The notes below the pieces were generated by a model. It was not told the origin of the DNA, did no database searches, and saw only the letters and a program-made list of their open reading frames with translations. Of a stretch of 64,000 bases of DNA, positions 35,903 to 47,632 are shown in pieces. This stretch comes from Miscanthus floridulus (Eukaryota > Streptophyta > Magnoliopsida > Poales > Poaceae). Position 1 is the stretch's first letter, and each line of letters begins with the position of its first letter. The DNA lies in contig NC_089591.1 of NCBI RefSeq assembly GCF_019320115.1, positions 24,282,502-24,346,501 of the forward strand. Reading direction: 5' to 3'. The position numbers were made by a program, and so were the translations under genes.

Positions 35903-36600
35903 CTAGCTGCTTGTGCAGATGTTCCCAAAAATGATTAACAAACTGTGGTCCTCGATCTGACACAAAGCTTTTAGGCACACCATGCAATCATATGATTTGG
36001 GCAATGTATAACTCGGCGTAATGATGGGGTCGATATCTTTCTTTAACAGGGACAAAATGTGTAGATTTAGTCAAGCGGTCAACAATTACCTATATGAAAT
36101 CATGACTCTTTTTAGTGGTTGGAAGCCCAAGTATAAAATCCATATTAATGTCATCCTATTTCCAACTTGGGATAGACAGTGGCTGAAGTAGTCCAGCTGG
36201 CTTCAAATGGATGGCCTTGACCCAACAGCAATTATCGCATCTAACAACAAATGCTGTAATTTTTTTTCTTCATTTTTGTCCACCATAAGCGTGTTTTCAG
36301 GTCTTTGTACATTTTACTGCTACCTGGGTGAATGGACAAATTGGAAGAGTGTGCTTCCTCTAGAATTTGGTTTCTCAATTCTCTATCTTTCAACACTACA
36401 AGCCAATCCTTAAACCACAGCACAACCCTCACATCTAGCCGAAAATACTTGGTTTCTTCCTCTTTCATCTTTCTTTTGATATGGAATATGCACTCATCGA
36501 TCTTTTGGAGCTCAATGATTTGACTCAAGAGAGCAACTAACAGTGATATTGTGTAAGACTGCCAGATGCAATAAGTTGAAACCATCTTCTAACAAAGGAT
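35903..36600 (-). pseudogene. Tekay-M integrase, N-terminal and central part
   Basis: On the minus strand 36585-36241 encodes the zinc-binding region with EEAHSSNLSIHPGSSKMY, then WWTKMKKK. After a frameshift comes the CXXC part (DNCC). The catalytic core begins near 36190 with DINMDFILGLP (first Asp) and VDRLTKSTHF, and continues to [13 protein letters not shown] (second Asp) near 35960. The gene is then cut by element B after the HKQLGT segment and continues at 24584. Stops occur at places where relatives have Trp or Gln. Confidence 0.85.
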
Positions 36601-37058
36601 TACACTGATACTTCTGGCTTAAGGTGTCTGCAACCACATTGGCTTTTCCTGGATGATAATGTACTTCTAGGTTGTAATCCTTGATCAATTCCAACCACCT
36701 TCTCTGCCTCATGTTCAATTCAGGTTGGGTGAAAATGTACTTGAGGCTCTTGTGATCGGTGTAGATATGGCAAACATTATCAAGCAGGTAATGTCTATAA
36801 ATTTTTAGAGCATGGACAACTGCTGCTAATTTTAAATCATGGGTTGTATTATTGACTTCATGCTTTCTCAGTTGCCGTGAGGCATAAGCAATGACACAGC
36901 CTCCTTATATTAGAACACACCCCAAACTGGTACCCAATGCGTCGCAAAACACATCAAAATGTTTCTCAATGTCAAACTGTGCTAAAATAGGAGCAGTAGT
37001 TAGCAACGTTCGTAAAGTGTGAAAAGCTGCCTCACACTCCGATGTCCATACAAAATTC
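36601..37058 (-). pseudogene. Tekay-M RNase H domain
   Basis: On the minus strand, after the RT comes [55 protein letters not shown] and [18 protein letters not shown] (36718-36610). The order is typical for the Ty3/gypsy RNase H that removes the RNA template. A TGA replaces Trp at the join with RT (37057-37059), and a TAA stop sits where a Gln is expected before VIAYAS. It is inactive but easily recognised. Confidence 0.85.
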
Positions 37059-37787
37059 TCATCCTTTCTGAAGCAACCTAGTCATGAGCTTGGTAATTTT
37101 GGAGAAATCCAGAATAAACTGATGGTAATATCCTGCTAAACCAAGGAAACTCCAAACCTCATGAACAGAGGTTGGGGCTTTCCAATCAAGAACCTTCGGC
37201 ACCTTAGATGGGTCTACCAAGATTCCATCATCAGATAAAACATGGCCTAGGAAAAGTACTTTCCTCAACCAAAATTCATATTTACTAAATTTAGCATATA
37301 ACTCATGCTCTCTCAGCCTAGACAACACCACTCTCAAGTGCTCTGTGTGATCTTCTGCATTCTCAGAATAGATCAAGATATCATCGATAAACACGACCAC
37401 AAACTTATCAAGCTTGGGCATGAATATCGAGTTTATTAAATACATGAAATAGGCAGGAGCATTGGTCAACCCAAAGGACATGACTAAATACTTATAAAGG
37501 CCATACCTAGTGGAAAAAGCCATCTTAGGTATGTCCTCAGGTCTGATCTTGATTTGGTGATAACCTGACCTCAAATCAATCTTAGAGAACACTTTTACTT
37601 TTGCTAATTGATCAAATAAGATATCAATGCGACGCAAAGGATATTTGTTCTTGATAGTAACAGCATTGAGTGGTCGATAATCCACACACATCCGCAAAGA
37701 CTTATCCTTCTTTTTCACAAATATGGCTGGACAACCACATGGTGATGAACTAGGGAAAATGAGACTCTTTGTTAAGAGCTCTTGCAA
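37059..37787 (-). pseudogene. Tekay-M reverse transcriptase
   Basis: 242 open codons on the minus strand. In order: [74 protein letters not shown], and the catalytic [13 protein letters not shown] (about 37400-37360), then [11 protein letters not shown] and the [11 protein letters not shown] connection. This is a full-length Ty3/gypsy palm and fingers region. The upstream frame is cut off by a TAA where a Gln codon is expected (37785-37787), and the end by TGA for TGG. The domain itself keeps the FIDD residues. Confidence 0.92.
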
Positions 37788-38144
37788 TTAGATCTTCAAT
37801 TCTGCTAACTCATTTGGCGGCATTCTATAAGGTCTTCTAGAGATGAGTGTTGTACCTGGTATTAACTCAATCTTGAACTCTATATCTCTGTCGGGTGGTA
37901 ACCCGGACAGTTCATTTGGAAAGATATCCGAAAACTCACATACTATAGGAATATCAGCAAGAGCTACAGGCTGGATAGCATTGGCCATATTTTGAAGATC
38001 AAACTCCCTAGAAAGGGGTACTAGAAAAGCATCATTATCCCTAGTGTCTCTCAACATAATGGTTTTAGTCGATGTATCGATGAAGACACTATAGTTCTTT
38101 ATCCAATTTATACCCAAGATCACATCTATACCTAATTTCGGTAA
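37788..38144 (-). pseudogene. Tekay-M protease C-terminus and linker to RT
   Basis: On the minus strand LPKLGIDVILGINWIKNY, then TSTKTIMLRDTRDN, VVCEFSDIFPNELSGLPPD, TTLISRRPYRMPPNELAELK. The start lies at the Helitron-like insertion. Removing 38145-41536 joins TTNLVI to LPKLGIDV without a frameshift. Confidence 0.88.
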
Positions 38145-41100
38145 TCTACTCTACCCTATAATACATCAGTTAGAATAAATTTACGGTCATACAACAAATG
38201 TCTGCTTTATAGTCATGATCTATACTACATCCACACCTATAAATATGATTAGAAAATATAATATTATTAAAATAGATGCATCAGATTATCTCTTACTGAT
38301 TCTTTTTCATTACTCGTTTAAATCCGATAGCTCCTGCTTAGTGTCCGCCCTGCATGGCCCTGCCGCAGACCTTCCACGCACATGCGCGTGAAGGTGAGGC
38401 TCACGTTGATTTCGGTCTGTTCGCGTCTCTCTCTCTGCCCCGACGCGGATCTCCGCCGCCGCCGTACGCGCATCGCCGTCGCCCCTTCTCCTCCTCCTCC
38501 CCTAAAACCTCCTCCTCTCTCCTTCGGCCATGAGGCGCGGCTCAGCTCCTCTTTGAAGCGCGCGGCAGCGGCGCGGACGAGTATGAGGAGCGGGGGGATC
38601 CTGTGGCTAGGGTTCCCCCACCCTGCCGGTGTTGGCCAGCGGCCGGCCGAAGGCGCCAGAGGTGATGGACTCGTGCTCGCGGTGACGGAGGGCGCGCTCG
38701 GCGGAGGAGAAGGCGGTAATGTTGTGGAAGGCATAGTGCCGGCTACGGAAGGCATGGTTGCCATCGTGCTTGCGGCCGCAAGCCCCCAGTAGGTCATGCT
38801 CGCCAGCTCTAGCGCGCCTATGCCCTCGGCTGCTTCCCCACCTCCACCGCGGCCATCGCCAGCCCCGACCGCGACGGCCCTTCGCTCTTGCTTCGTGGGA
38901 TCGACCTGGGTGACAACTTTTTTTTTTGGATCCACGGAGAAGAGGAGAGGATTTTGTGTCGTCTTTCTTCTTGCGTAATCGAGCTCAATCTTGGTAGCAT
39001 CCGGCAAGTGGCTTCTGTTAGATTTGGCCGCTCTTTGTTCTTCATCATTAAACACAATTGGAAAAGGTTCATTGTTTCTGATTTCGTTCCATCATCTAAT
39101 TACTTTAGAATTTCCTGTTTCTGTTTACCAACTTTGTTACGTTTTCTTGTGCTCAGGCATGGCATCATACAAGCAGAAGCTCATCTTCTCCGGGAAGCAG
39201 CCGTAGGACGAACGCACCCTGGCCGACTACAGCATCCGCAAGGAGTTTCAGGACCTATGGTGTGGCTGTCTCTCTTCACTGGCTCTGCTCATCTTGCATT
39301 CTTGTGGTTGCTTCCCAACTAATTGGCTCAGCGTTCTAGCTCCTAGTCTCCCACGCAAGTTCTCAATGCAACAGGTCTTTCAGTTAGAGCTGAATGCTGT
39401 AACTTTTTCACTCTTATAAAAATATCTCTCGCTTAATTTCTGAATGCTTTTGAGCTTCACTTTTTCTGATTGCTTTTGTATTCCTGTGATGATAGTGGGA
39501 TCAGTTGTTAAAATATTTTTTTTCATATGAAACATTCAAGATCGCTAATTTTTTCTAAGGAATATATGGCCTGGATGACAAATCAGTAATTTTTAGCTTC
39601 GCTTGGTGATAGCCTATAAATATTTTCTCGATAGTTTGTTTTAACCATTCATACAATGGATATAGTCAATTATCAATGGAATTATCATTGCTCTCCTTTT
39701 TAAATCGCATAAAAATCGTAAAATAGAAAACCATGTTTTGCTGAGTTTCTCATGACTAGATATTGATGCCTTTTGTAAGTTTATCATTGTTTCTCATGAA
39801 TAGAAAATTGTACAATAGATTTTTTTAAGGAGGAGATGGAGACCCTGCTATTGCAACCGGAATGCAGGGTAAGTGAGGTTTTTAGAGTTTCAATTCCTTA
39901 GCACAGAATGTTTTCAAATATCTACAGTGTTGGATTTCATAGATCGGTATGGAGTTTAAATTGGTGTCGGACTTCAGAGATCAGTAGCTTAATTTCTTGT
40001 AGCTGGCTTTGATTTTGTCTATCTAGAGAGTCCATGTGAGTGTACCAGCACGTTCAGATCGATTGAATGAAGAACACCTACAAGACTGTTTCAATTATGG
40101 TCAGATTTATGTTGTTAAATTTCAGTGTTTAGGACTGGTTATTTTTTCAGATGGCTACAGTGAATCATGGAAATTGATTTCAGCCCACTCTTTTTTGCTG
40201 CTTTCAGAAGATGTAGATGTTCATACCGTAGGCAATGCTATGGATCATGGAGAAGAGGGTAAGTTAGCGACCTGTTCTATTAACAAAAGCTAATATCAAG
40301 TGTCTGATCTTGCCTAGAGTGTGTATATTCAGCAATGAATAAAATGGCTTCTGTTTTCAGTTGGTACCCTCTATTTTTCAGTACACAGAGATTGAATTTC
40401 CAGAGCACATGAACAATAATCTAATTATCTCTGAATTGAAGAAATAGTCATCCCTTTTAGCTTTCCTGGTGATGCACTGCAAGTCTGCAACCGTAAAGGC
40501 CTTCAGCTTAAGCAAATGATTTTCGTTGCCTTCATATTTCAATCCTAGGTCAACTACCAACTAAGTAAATAGTCAAATCCTTGAGCTTACATATACCACT
40601 GCACTATTTGTGAATACTTATCAGCCTTGAGCTTACATATACCACTCTCTTGGTGCAGGATTGATATAGGACGTGTGCAAGCGGCTGAAACTGAATGGAA
40701 GACCAATTCATACAAGCTGGAATTTTTTTAGTGTTATTTTTTACCCTAACGACATCTTTTCATAACTGAATTGTGTCATATGCAAGTGATATTTAGCATT
40801 TCTTTTGAATACTAATATTTAATATACAATTGGCTGCCTCGAATTTCCCTTGCTTCTGTTATCTACCAAACATGCAAGATGAGACGATGGATCTCATGAA
40901 TGTGAGCAATAAAATTCAAGATGTTTTTACTTTTTATATGTTATTTGATTTTCTAGATACCGTAGCGTTAGCACGGGCAATATACTTTTTAGTCAAAACT
41001 ATTTCTGTACTATCAACAGTCCATTCAAACTATTTCTGAACTATTTTTTTAGAAGACCTAATAAGTGTGCTGTCGGTCTTGATGGCCACATTATTTTGGT

Positions 41101-41536
41101 CAGCACCACAAATACATTGTTTTGTACTCATACTGAATCAACTGGAGGCTGTTCTGCTGCTGACCAACTTGAGGTAGTCTTCACCGCAAGGTTCTCATCA
41201 TCAAGTTTCATCGACAGTGGCAAGGCGCTCAGCGACAACTTCACTGTCAGATTCGGAATCAGAGGAATCGTAGAGCTGTTCATTAACATAAGTAAGTGTT
41301 AAAGTAATTATGATGCTCTTTCAACCATCAAACTGCTTGATGTGGTCAAATGGTCGGTTACCTACTATGCTGATTTTGCCGAGTTTATTAATTTGGTTCT
41401 TTCATGCTGCTTCCGCTACTGTTACTTCCGTGTTGAAAGTTTACTGGTAGCCAAAACTATAAAAAATATTGTTATTTGGTTGTTTTCATGTGCATCCCTG
41501 AAATAAATCGGTGGCGTTAGCATGTGAACTATACTA
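38145..41536 (+). mobile_element. Helitron-like insertion in the Tekay-M protease, carrying a ubiquitin-like fragment
   Basis: A 3392-bp insertion between A (38144) and T (41537). The rejoined flanks restore the protease frame exactly, with no target duplication. The left end TCTACTCTACCC resembles grass Helitron 5' ends (TCT.TACT). Near the right end is GGTGGCGTTAGCATGTG, and a similar CCGTAGCGTTAGCACGGGC, able to pair CCGT with ACGG, occurs inside at 40960-40978. These resemble the short hairpin near Helitron 3' ends. The last bases are TATACTA rather than a perfect CTRR, which is the main weakness. Contents: GC-rich exon-like sequence (38330-38900), a ubiquitin-like exon (39157-39260) and AT-rich intron-like sequence. 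No helicase is encoded, so it would be non-autonomous. Confidence 0.6.
39157..39260 (+). pseudogene. Captured exon fragment of a ubiquitin-fold protein
   Basis: After a splice-acceptor-like TTTTCTTGTGCTCAG, the frame reads MASYKQKLIFSGKQP, stop (39204-39206), DERTLADYSIRKEF. LIF-x-GKQ-x-x-D-x-RTLADY-x-I-x-KE is the diagnostic middle of ubiquitin (about residues 43-64). The TAG stop can be explained by CAG. Upstream, 38400-38890 is GC-rich and could be the donor gene's first exon. No complete ubiquitin repeat is present. It may come from ubiquitin itself or from a ubiquitin-like protein. Confidence 0.7.
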
Positions 41537-41815
41537 TATCACTAAATTTGTAGTATACTCTCGTTCACTTGTTTGGATAAGTACATCTTTAACTATCTGA
41601 CTGGTAGAAATGTTATTCCCAGCTGCACTTATACAATAACCATCTTTTTCTACTACAAATATTTTCTGATCATACTTGGATGCAAATGTTGGACTCATAA
41701 ATAAATGTGAAGCCCTAGAATTAAACAGAACAACTATAGGGTAATAGTTCACAAGAAACATGCCAGCTGTGACAACCTCGCCTGAGGGAATTTCTTCCAT
41801 GGTGGTGTAATGCAC
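41537..41815 (-). pseudogene. Tekay-M aspartic protease, N-terminal part
   Basis: On the minus strand, TMEEIPSGEVVTAGMF then VVLFNSRASHLFMSPTFA and NLVI. The catalytic DSG triad of retroviral-type protease reads NSR here, with changes compatible with G-to-A (GAT to AAT, GGT-type to AGG-type). The domain is interrupted after NLVI by the insertion at 41536. Confidence 0.82.
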
Positions 41816-42837
41816 ATGCCCTAAGCATGCATTTACAGCTGCTGGCTTCTGATTGTTCTTCTTGGGGTAAGGGCACTCCCTTGCCCAATGACCAGTCTTG
41901 TTGCAATTGAAACATGGTTGATTGTTAGGTGGAGCCTTCGAGTTGCCTTGTCCTGCACCACCCTTAGGCGGTTGAGCAATAGAGTATGCCCGACGATACC
42001 CTTTATTTGCTTGGCTTGGCTAGGCCTTCTTCTGAGGTGGCCAGTATTTTGGAGCAGGTGGGCGGTATTGGGTTCTTCAAAGGCCCTCTTGCGGCTCTTG
42101 GATGCAGCATAAATATTATTATGATTCTCTTGTGTGAGCGCATCACTCACAAATTCATTGTAGGTTTCACTCTTGTCATTTGCTAGAGTCTTCATGAACT
42201 TTGAACCTAGTCCTCTCTTGAAACTTGCAATCTTCTTAGCATTGTTATTCACAAACTCAGGCGCATACCTAGAGAGGTTGTTGAAGGCATGCAAGTACTC
42301 AGTGAGACTTTTGGTGCCCTGAGTAAGCCTCATAAACTCTGTATGTTTCATGCTCATAAGACCAGGGGGAATATGATGCCCCTAAAAGCAGCCTTGAACT
42401 CATTCCATGTAACCTGAGCATTAGCAGGGAGGGTAGACAGGTAATGAGTCCACCAAATGCCTATTGGACCATGCAACTGATGTGAGGCATATTCAGCCTT
42501 CATATGCTCTATAACTCTGAAGAGACGAAACTTCTGCTCAATGGTATTGAGCCATTCATCGGCTTGCAATGGCTCCTCTGCCTCCTTAAAGATAGGAGGT
42601 TTAGTGTCCAAAAAGTCCTTGAATTCACTGTACTGATTTGGTTCAGGCCCTTGGTGTGGGTCCCATCCCCGTCCATGATCGGTGTTCTACGTAAGCCCAC
42701 GCAGTACTTCCCCCATTGACCGTTGGGTCTCCAAGAGCTGGGCCATCATTTTTCGCTGGCATGGGGTACGGTGGTGGGAGATCATCATCACCCTTACGAC
42801 TAGTACCGGCCCCTCCGCGAGTGCAAGTCATCTGCAA
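41816..42837 (-). pseudogene. gag: Tekay-M gag, with zinc knuckle
   Basis: Minus strand. Start at 42837 (MQMTCTRGGAGTSRKGDD), a proline-rich leader, then FKEAEEPLQADEWLNTIEQK and ASHQLHGPIGIWWTHYLSTL (capsid-like, 42600-42400). After a frameshift near 42360 come EFMRLTQGTKSLTEYLHAFN and YAPEFVNNNAKKIASFKRGL. The zinc knuckle CFNCNKTGHWARECP lies at about 41916-41872. Gag packages the element's RNA. At least two frameshifts break it. Confidence 0.88.
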
Positions 42838-43203
42838 AATTGCAACAAGTGATTATTGGATGGTGTCAAGAGATTACAGAAGAATTGTATAGTCATGCCA
42901 TAGTATAATTACTAGAGAGAATCTCAAATTCATACAATAACACAGAGGCACAATAATTCATTTCCACAATATAACATCACCAAATGGACCACTTATCGTA
43001 CTTGCAACGCATTCCATACATGCTAAATTTTTCTTGCCAAAACAATTGGGAATTCATTAAAAAGTGCAATCACCATATGTATTACATGCACGGTTCCAAT
43101 AATATCAAAGGGGACATCATAAAATCGAAACGTACATTACGAATTCATTACACAAGGATCGAAGATAAAGAGCTAACGCCTCTAGCTAGATATTATAGCT
43201 AAG
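42838..43203. other. Spacer between upstream reading frame and gag of Tekay-M
   Basis: About 370 bases with no recognised motif on either strand. It separates the acidic upstream coding region from the gag start. Confidence 0.5.
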
Positions 43204-44216
43204 CTACTCCTCAGGGTGGTCGCTGTCGATGTCGGACACACCATTACCGTGGTCGTCCTCAAAATTCTCAATTTCCTCCTCTTCAGTTTCATCCTCAGCG
43301 TCCACCTCCATGCCATCATCCTCAGCAATCAACACATTGGGATCTTCCACCTCTGGAGCGGGAGGAAGAATTGGGTTCACCATGTTGTTGAGACGATGAA
43401 CATCCAGCTAAAGCTCCTCAATCTGGCGTATGAGTTCTTGCTCTCTACAATCAAACTCCATTGTTGTTGGAACACAGTCTGGATCCTAGCTGCCTCCCTA
43501 GTCTTAGTAAGGCGAATGACCTCGTCCCTCTCAACATGAACATCTTGTAACTCAGCCCTAGCTTCATCTCTTTCGGCAACAGCATGGACAAACTGCCTCT
43601 GACGAGCTTCCTAAGGCTATCATATAATTAGCTATCTTATTTTGAGCTACTCTAACTGCCCATCGATGCTTACGCATACGTCCTCGCATCCTATGTTGTG
43701 TAGCTTATGCTCTTTGGAGCTCTTGCATATAGCTAATGTAGCTATCCTAGCGAGAGTAAAACATCCTCATAACTGTGTACATGGCACTCATGGCAGCATT
43801 ACAACTTCCTTGCTCTTTCATCTCGATCTCTTGCCAAAGCATTACCACCTGGGTAGGTCCAGGCGGTCTATGATGCATCTAGCCAAGGGAAAGATCTAGC
43901 GGGCCCATTGACAAGCTCATCACCGAATTTCTGGTAGATTTCGCTGAGAACTTCAAAAGCGGCCACTTAGACACCCTCCCAAGGGGTCTGTCCATCTGAC
44001 TCGATACTCCATCCTTGCCATTGAGGGTTGTCCACATGGGTGGGGACAATGACCCGCACATCACACCATCGTTGTCCCTTAGTTACCACTTCGCTCCAAA
44101 AGTAGCGAGGCGGTTCAAGCATACCCGACAGAGTGCAGTACCCTCCATAGTAAGGTGGGAGTCCTAAACAGTGCCAAAAAGGTGTCGCTTGCAATAGGGG
44201 CTCCTAGGGCTACCAT
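43204..44216 (-). pseudogene. Extra reading frame upstream of gag in Tekay-M
   Basis: On the minus strand an ATG at 44216 directly follows a splice-acceptor-like TTTGCTACAG. Open frames then give FWHCLGLPPYYGGYCTL, MLEPPRYFWSEVVTKGQRWC, VPTHVDNPQWQGWSIESDG and TPWEGV, a TAA where relatives would have Gln, then VAAFEVLSEIYQKFGDEL. A coiled-coil region follows, and the end is LDVHRLNNMVNPILPPAPEV plus an acidic tail (VDAEDETEEEEIENFEDD) with a stop at 43204. The HRLNN plus acidic tail part is also present upstream of gag in Tekay-P. I do not recognise a known domain. Broken by several stops and shifts. Confidence 0.65.
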
Positions 44217-44222
44217 CTGTAG

Positions 44223-45045
44223 CAAATATTACAATTTAGTGAGACACACGATTATAGAAAAAGACTTACTTAACAATAAGATATTGCAAGAGGGAGGAAC
44301 AATGCAATGACATGAATGAATGATGTATCATGATGTATGCTCGTTCCGTACGTCCTCATAAACTTAGAGAAATAAATCCTAACGACATACGCGGTGGCAT
44401 ACATACATTCTCTCAATATAATCGTAACTAAACGAGCAACACATTTCGTTGTTAGTGTACCTGTAGACGATTCATTTCAGCCCAACCCAACAGTTATATG
44501 TATAGAAAGGTAAATCTGGGCTCTAAGCTGAATATCAAGGATAGCAAGATATATATAAAAGCAGTAAACTAAATACTTCCATAGATATATATATCCCATA
44601 TATATACTTCTGCATCAAAGCTACCCGATGATCAATTACACTACCCATAATTAAATACGCACCATACACACATGCAAGCATGCATATTCAACCGTATCAC
44701 AACTAGCTCTCCCCGACCACACGCTCACTTCTTGCGGTCATGCCACTCATCAACTTACCTTCTTACCTAGCGTAGAGGCATTTGATACATACATTACCAC
44801 TCAAGTGAGTGGCACCCATACAATAGCACGTCGTATGGATGACGAAAGTAAAACCCCCCGTGTTAGTACTTAAATAGCCACCTAATAGTCCTTAGCTAGG
44901 CATAAAGGAGATGACCATTGGCACACTATAGTTTTAAGTTCAATCTTCAACAATCTAAACTTATTACTGCACGTCGTAAAAATTAAGTTTATAAAACAAA
45001 ACCTTTGTTTTAATTACACATGTGACAAGTTTAGTGTTGAATCCT
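44223..45045 (-). other. 5' untranslated region of Tekay-M
   Basis: AT-rich sequence between the primer binding site and the upstream reading frame, with no domain. If the acceptor-like site at 44222-44217 is used, most of this would be intron. Confidence 0.5.
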
Positions 45046-45057
45046 GCTCCGATGCTA
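45046..45057 (-). other. Primer binding site of Tekay-M (decayed)
   Basis: On the minus strand TAGCATCGGAGC lies two bases after the LTR end TTACA. It matches the initiator-Met tRNA site TGGTATCAGAGC at 9 of 12 positions. The three differences are all transitions. The intact form occurs in Tekay-P at 50654. Confidence 0.7.
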
Positions 45058-45059
45058 GC

Positions 45060-47632
45060 TGTAACAGAACCATCCAATTTATAAGAGCATAAGTACAATA
45101 TCACCACCGAGGCAGTCAAACCATCACACTTGAGCCCATATAAATCTGGTAGTCCATTGAGTATCATGAAGGATCTCGAATCAACCAACATACAAGCCAA
45201 GATCGTACATGATTCAACTATACAAGCTACATGTTACAACAAGTTCACAAATAGTTTGTCATACATCGGAGTTCCTACATAGTTATTACAACATTAGTTT
45301 AACAGTAGCGGAAGCAACATAGTTCTGAATGTCATCAATAGTAGTTTCGATACATAGCCAGTTTTCACAGTCATCTCCAACAAAAGCACAAGGGTGAGAT
45401 GATATATAGAAGACCATGCTCATGGTCCTATTCCTCATCCACTGTAGGAGTAAAGCAGTGCTTACAGCAGCCGTGGTACATCACTGTTATCTGCAACAAT
45501 AGAGAAATAAACCCTGAGTACGAGAAGGTACTCAGCTAGACTTACCCATCATAAACCAAAAATAAGAGACACCAAGGATCATGCAAGGCTTATAAGTGGA
45601 ACTAGTTGACATCCTTTGCCTACAAGTCAATATTTATCTAGTATCTTTTAACTTTTGAATAACAAGTTTATTATTCCTCTTCCATTCTAGATTAACATAT
45701 ATCCTATGACAAACATAGTGGTGTACCATTAAATCATCACAATAGTAACCATATCAAGTTGAGCATTTTCATAACCCACATAACCAACACTTTCATCAAT
45801 TACTACGATAAAGGGGGCTCATGTCAAGTTCTCACTATTGGGGAGAGACAGGCGATTCGAATCAATTCCTACCCAGCTGGGGAATTATTCCTAACACACA
45901 TATACTCCCCTCATCAGGGTCGCATCGGGTCACCTTTGGTACAACTTAGGTCCAAATCATGGGTAAGACCAGCGCCGTACCCTCAAAGATACTACCAATA
46001 TGCCAGAAAGCTCGGGACTCGAACCTGCCCTTAGACTCACGCCATTGGCTCTCCGCACATTCTTATTGCCTCTAGGGTGCGCACTTTAACTACTCGTGTC
46101 TCTGGCCTGAGTTGAGCTACTTGGCTTCATAGTCGGAATGACTTATCTTGCCAACTATGTGAGAGACATGCGTTCAACATAACAAGAGGGCCTCCAACAG
46201 CCGGTCCTTAAGTCATCACACCTAACATATAAAATTCCACTCGGTCTCCAATTGTTCAACGTCACCAGGTTGTGTTCCAAGATAGCATAATATAGCCAAC
46301 CGTGATCTAGTCACCACCTAAAGCTCGTAGGTGACAATAAATCACCCGACTTCTACCGGATTTAAGCATGGCTAAGCATAAAGGTCAATCTGGACCTACA
46401 TAGGATTCAAGATAGATATTTCTGGACAAGGAAAGTATATGCAACAAGTGGTTTCAATCAACTTTTATAACGTAATGCATCAAACATTAAAAGGACTCAA
46501 GTAATATTTTGTAAAATAGGGGAGACTTAGAATGCTCCGGGGCTGGTCTTTCACAAACGTGGCCCGCTGGTGGTCAGGGCACTCTTGGAGATGATCAACT
46601 TCAGGCATGCCTTTGCCTAGAGCTTCTTGGTGCTAAGCTTCCTAGTTCTTCTTGTGTGGATCAGCTTCGAGTTCCACCAACGTGATTTCTTCCGCTGCAC
46701 TTATTGCATGCATATGTATAAAGTAAGTACATAGATGCATAAGAAGGATTGTGAATGATATGACATGAGAACGTGAATAATTCTGAGCTGATGATTTTAT
46801 CAAGTTACTTAGATGATAACCAAGTTGAATTCTTATTTACTAAGTAGGAGAATATCTCTTCTCTAGAATTTTCAAGAATCCGCACTAAGTCCATTTCTGG
46901 ACCACAACACAACAACTACAAGTTTAGATCATAACGAGAGTTTTACTCAACCAATTGTTGTGATATAGGACTTTTTAGAAAGCTCATAAAATTTCCTACA
47001 ACTTTCATTTAGTCATGACAAGATGATTTAATAGCTATCTAGGTTAAAAAATCAATAATCCACATCTATCCAGTAGACAAGCAAATTCTGACAGCAGACT
47101 TCTAATAGCTATAATTAAGTAGCTGCTTATAACCAATCAACTTCAAGCACAACTACCATTATCAGCAGATCATATACATCACAAGGATTACAAAAAACAT
47201 TATGTTTATGCCAAACTAATGTATTTAGATACCTTTATTAATTTCTTTGTATAATAAGGTTATTTATGAAATAAATAGTTCCATTACTCCATAAATTCAG
47301 AGAAAATTATAGTAGCATAAATATGATCCCACAAGTCTACTGTAAAAATTTCATGCTTATTGGATAAGTATAGCCCTCTATACAAAAATGACAAGTGGCT
47401 TAGGTTTATTTTAGCAAAAATAGTTTAGCCTATTGAAAAGTGTCAAGCAACAGATTATATATTTTTCTTAGCTTCCCTAAAACCCACTAACACTTTACAA
47501 AAATTTGTATGGCAATATGTTACTTATTTTTATCCTTATGAATTTCCTCAGAAAACACCATTTATTAAAAGATAAATAGAAAGACCTTATCCAATTAAGT
47601 TTATAGCAAGTTTAGTATTTTTCCTAGCTAGA
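45060..47632 (-). repeat. 5' LTR of Tekay-M, truncated
   Basis: On the minus strand it ends GGATGGTTCTGTTACA at 45060. Its outer part is lost: similarity with the 3' LTR stops at 47632 (GTATTTTTCCTAGCTAGAG), inside the LTR. It retains about 1.2 kb (about 45427-46632) that the 3' LTR lacks. Confidence 0.82.

Noticed and set aside
38318..39055. A 245-codon open stretch on the minus strand, the longest in the window.
   Set aside because: It lies over the GC-rich, exon-like part of the Helitron-like insertion, is low in complexity (Pro, Ala, Ser, Gly, Arg) and has no domain. High GC content lowers stop frequency. It is probably fortuitous.
38145..41536. Mutator-type or CACTA-type transposon as an explanation for the gene-fragment insertion.
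   Set aside because: No terminal inverted repeats at the ends, no CACTA start, and no 3-bp or 9-bp target duplication. The exact join between A and T fits a Helitron better.
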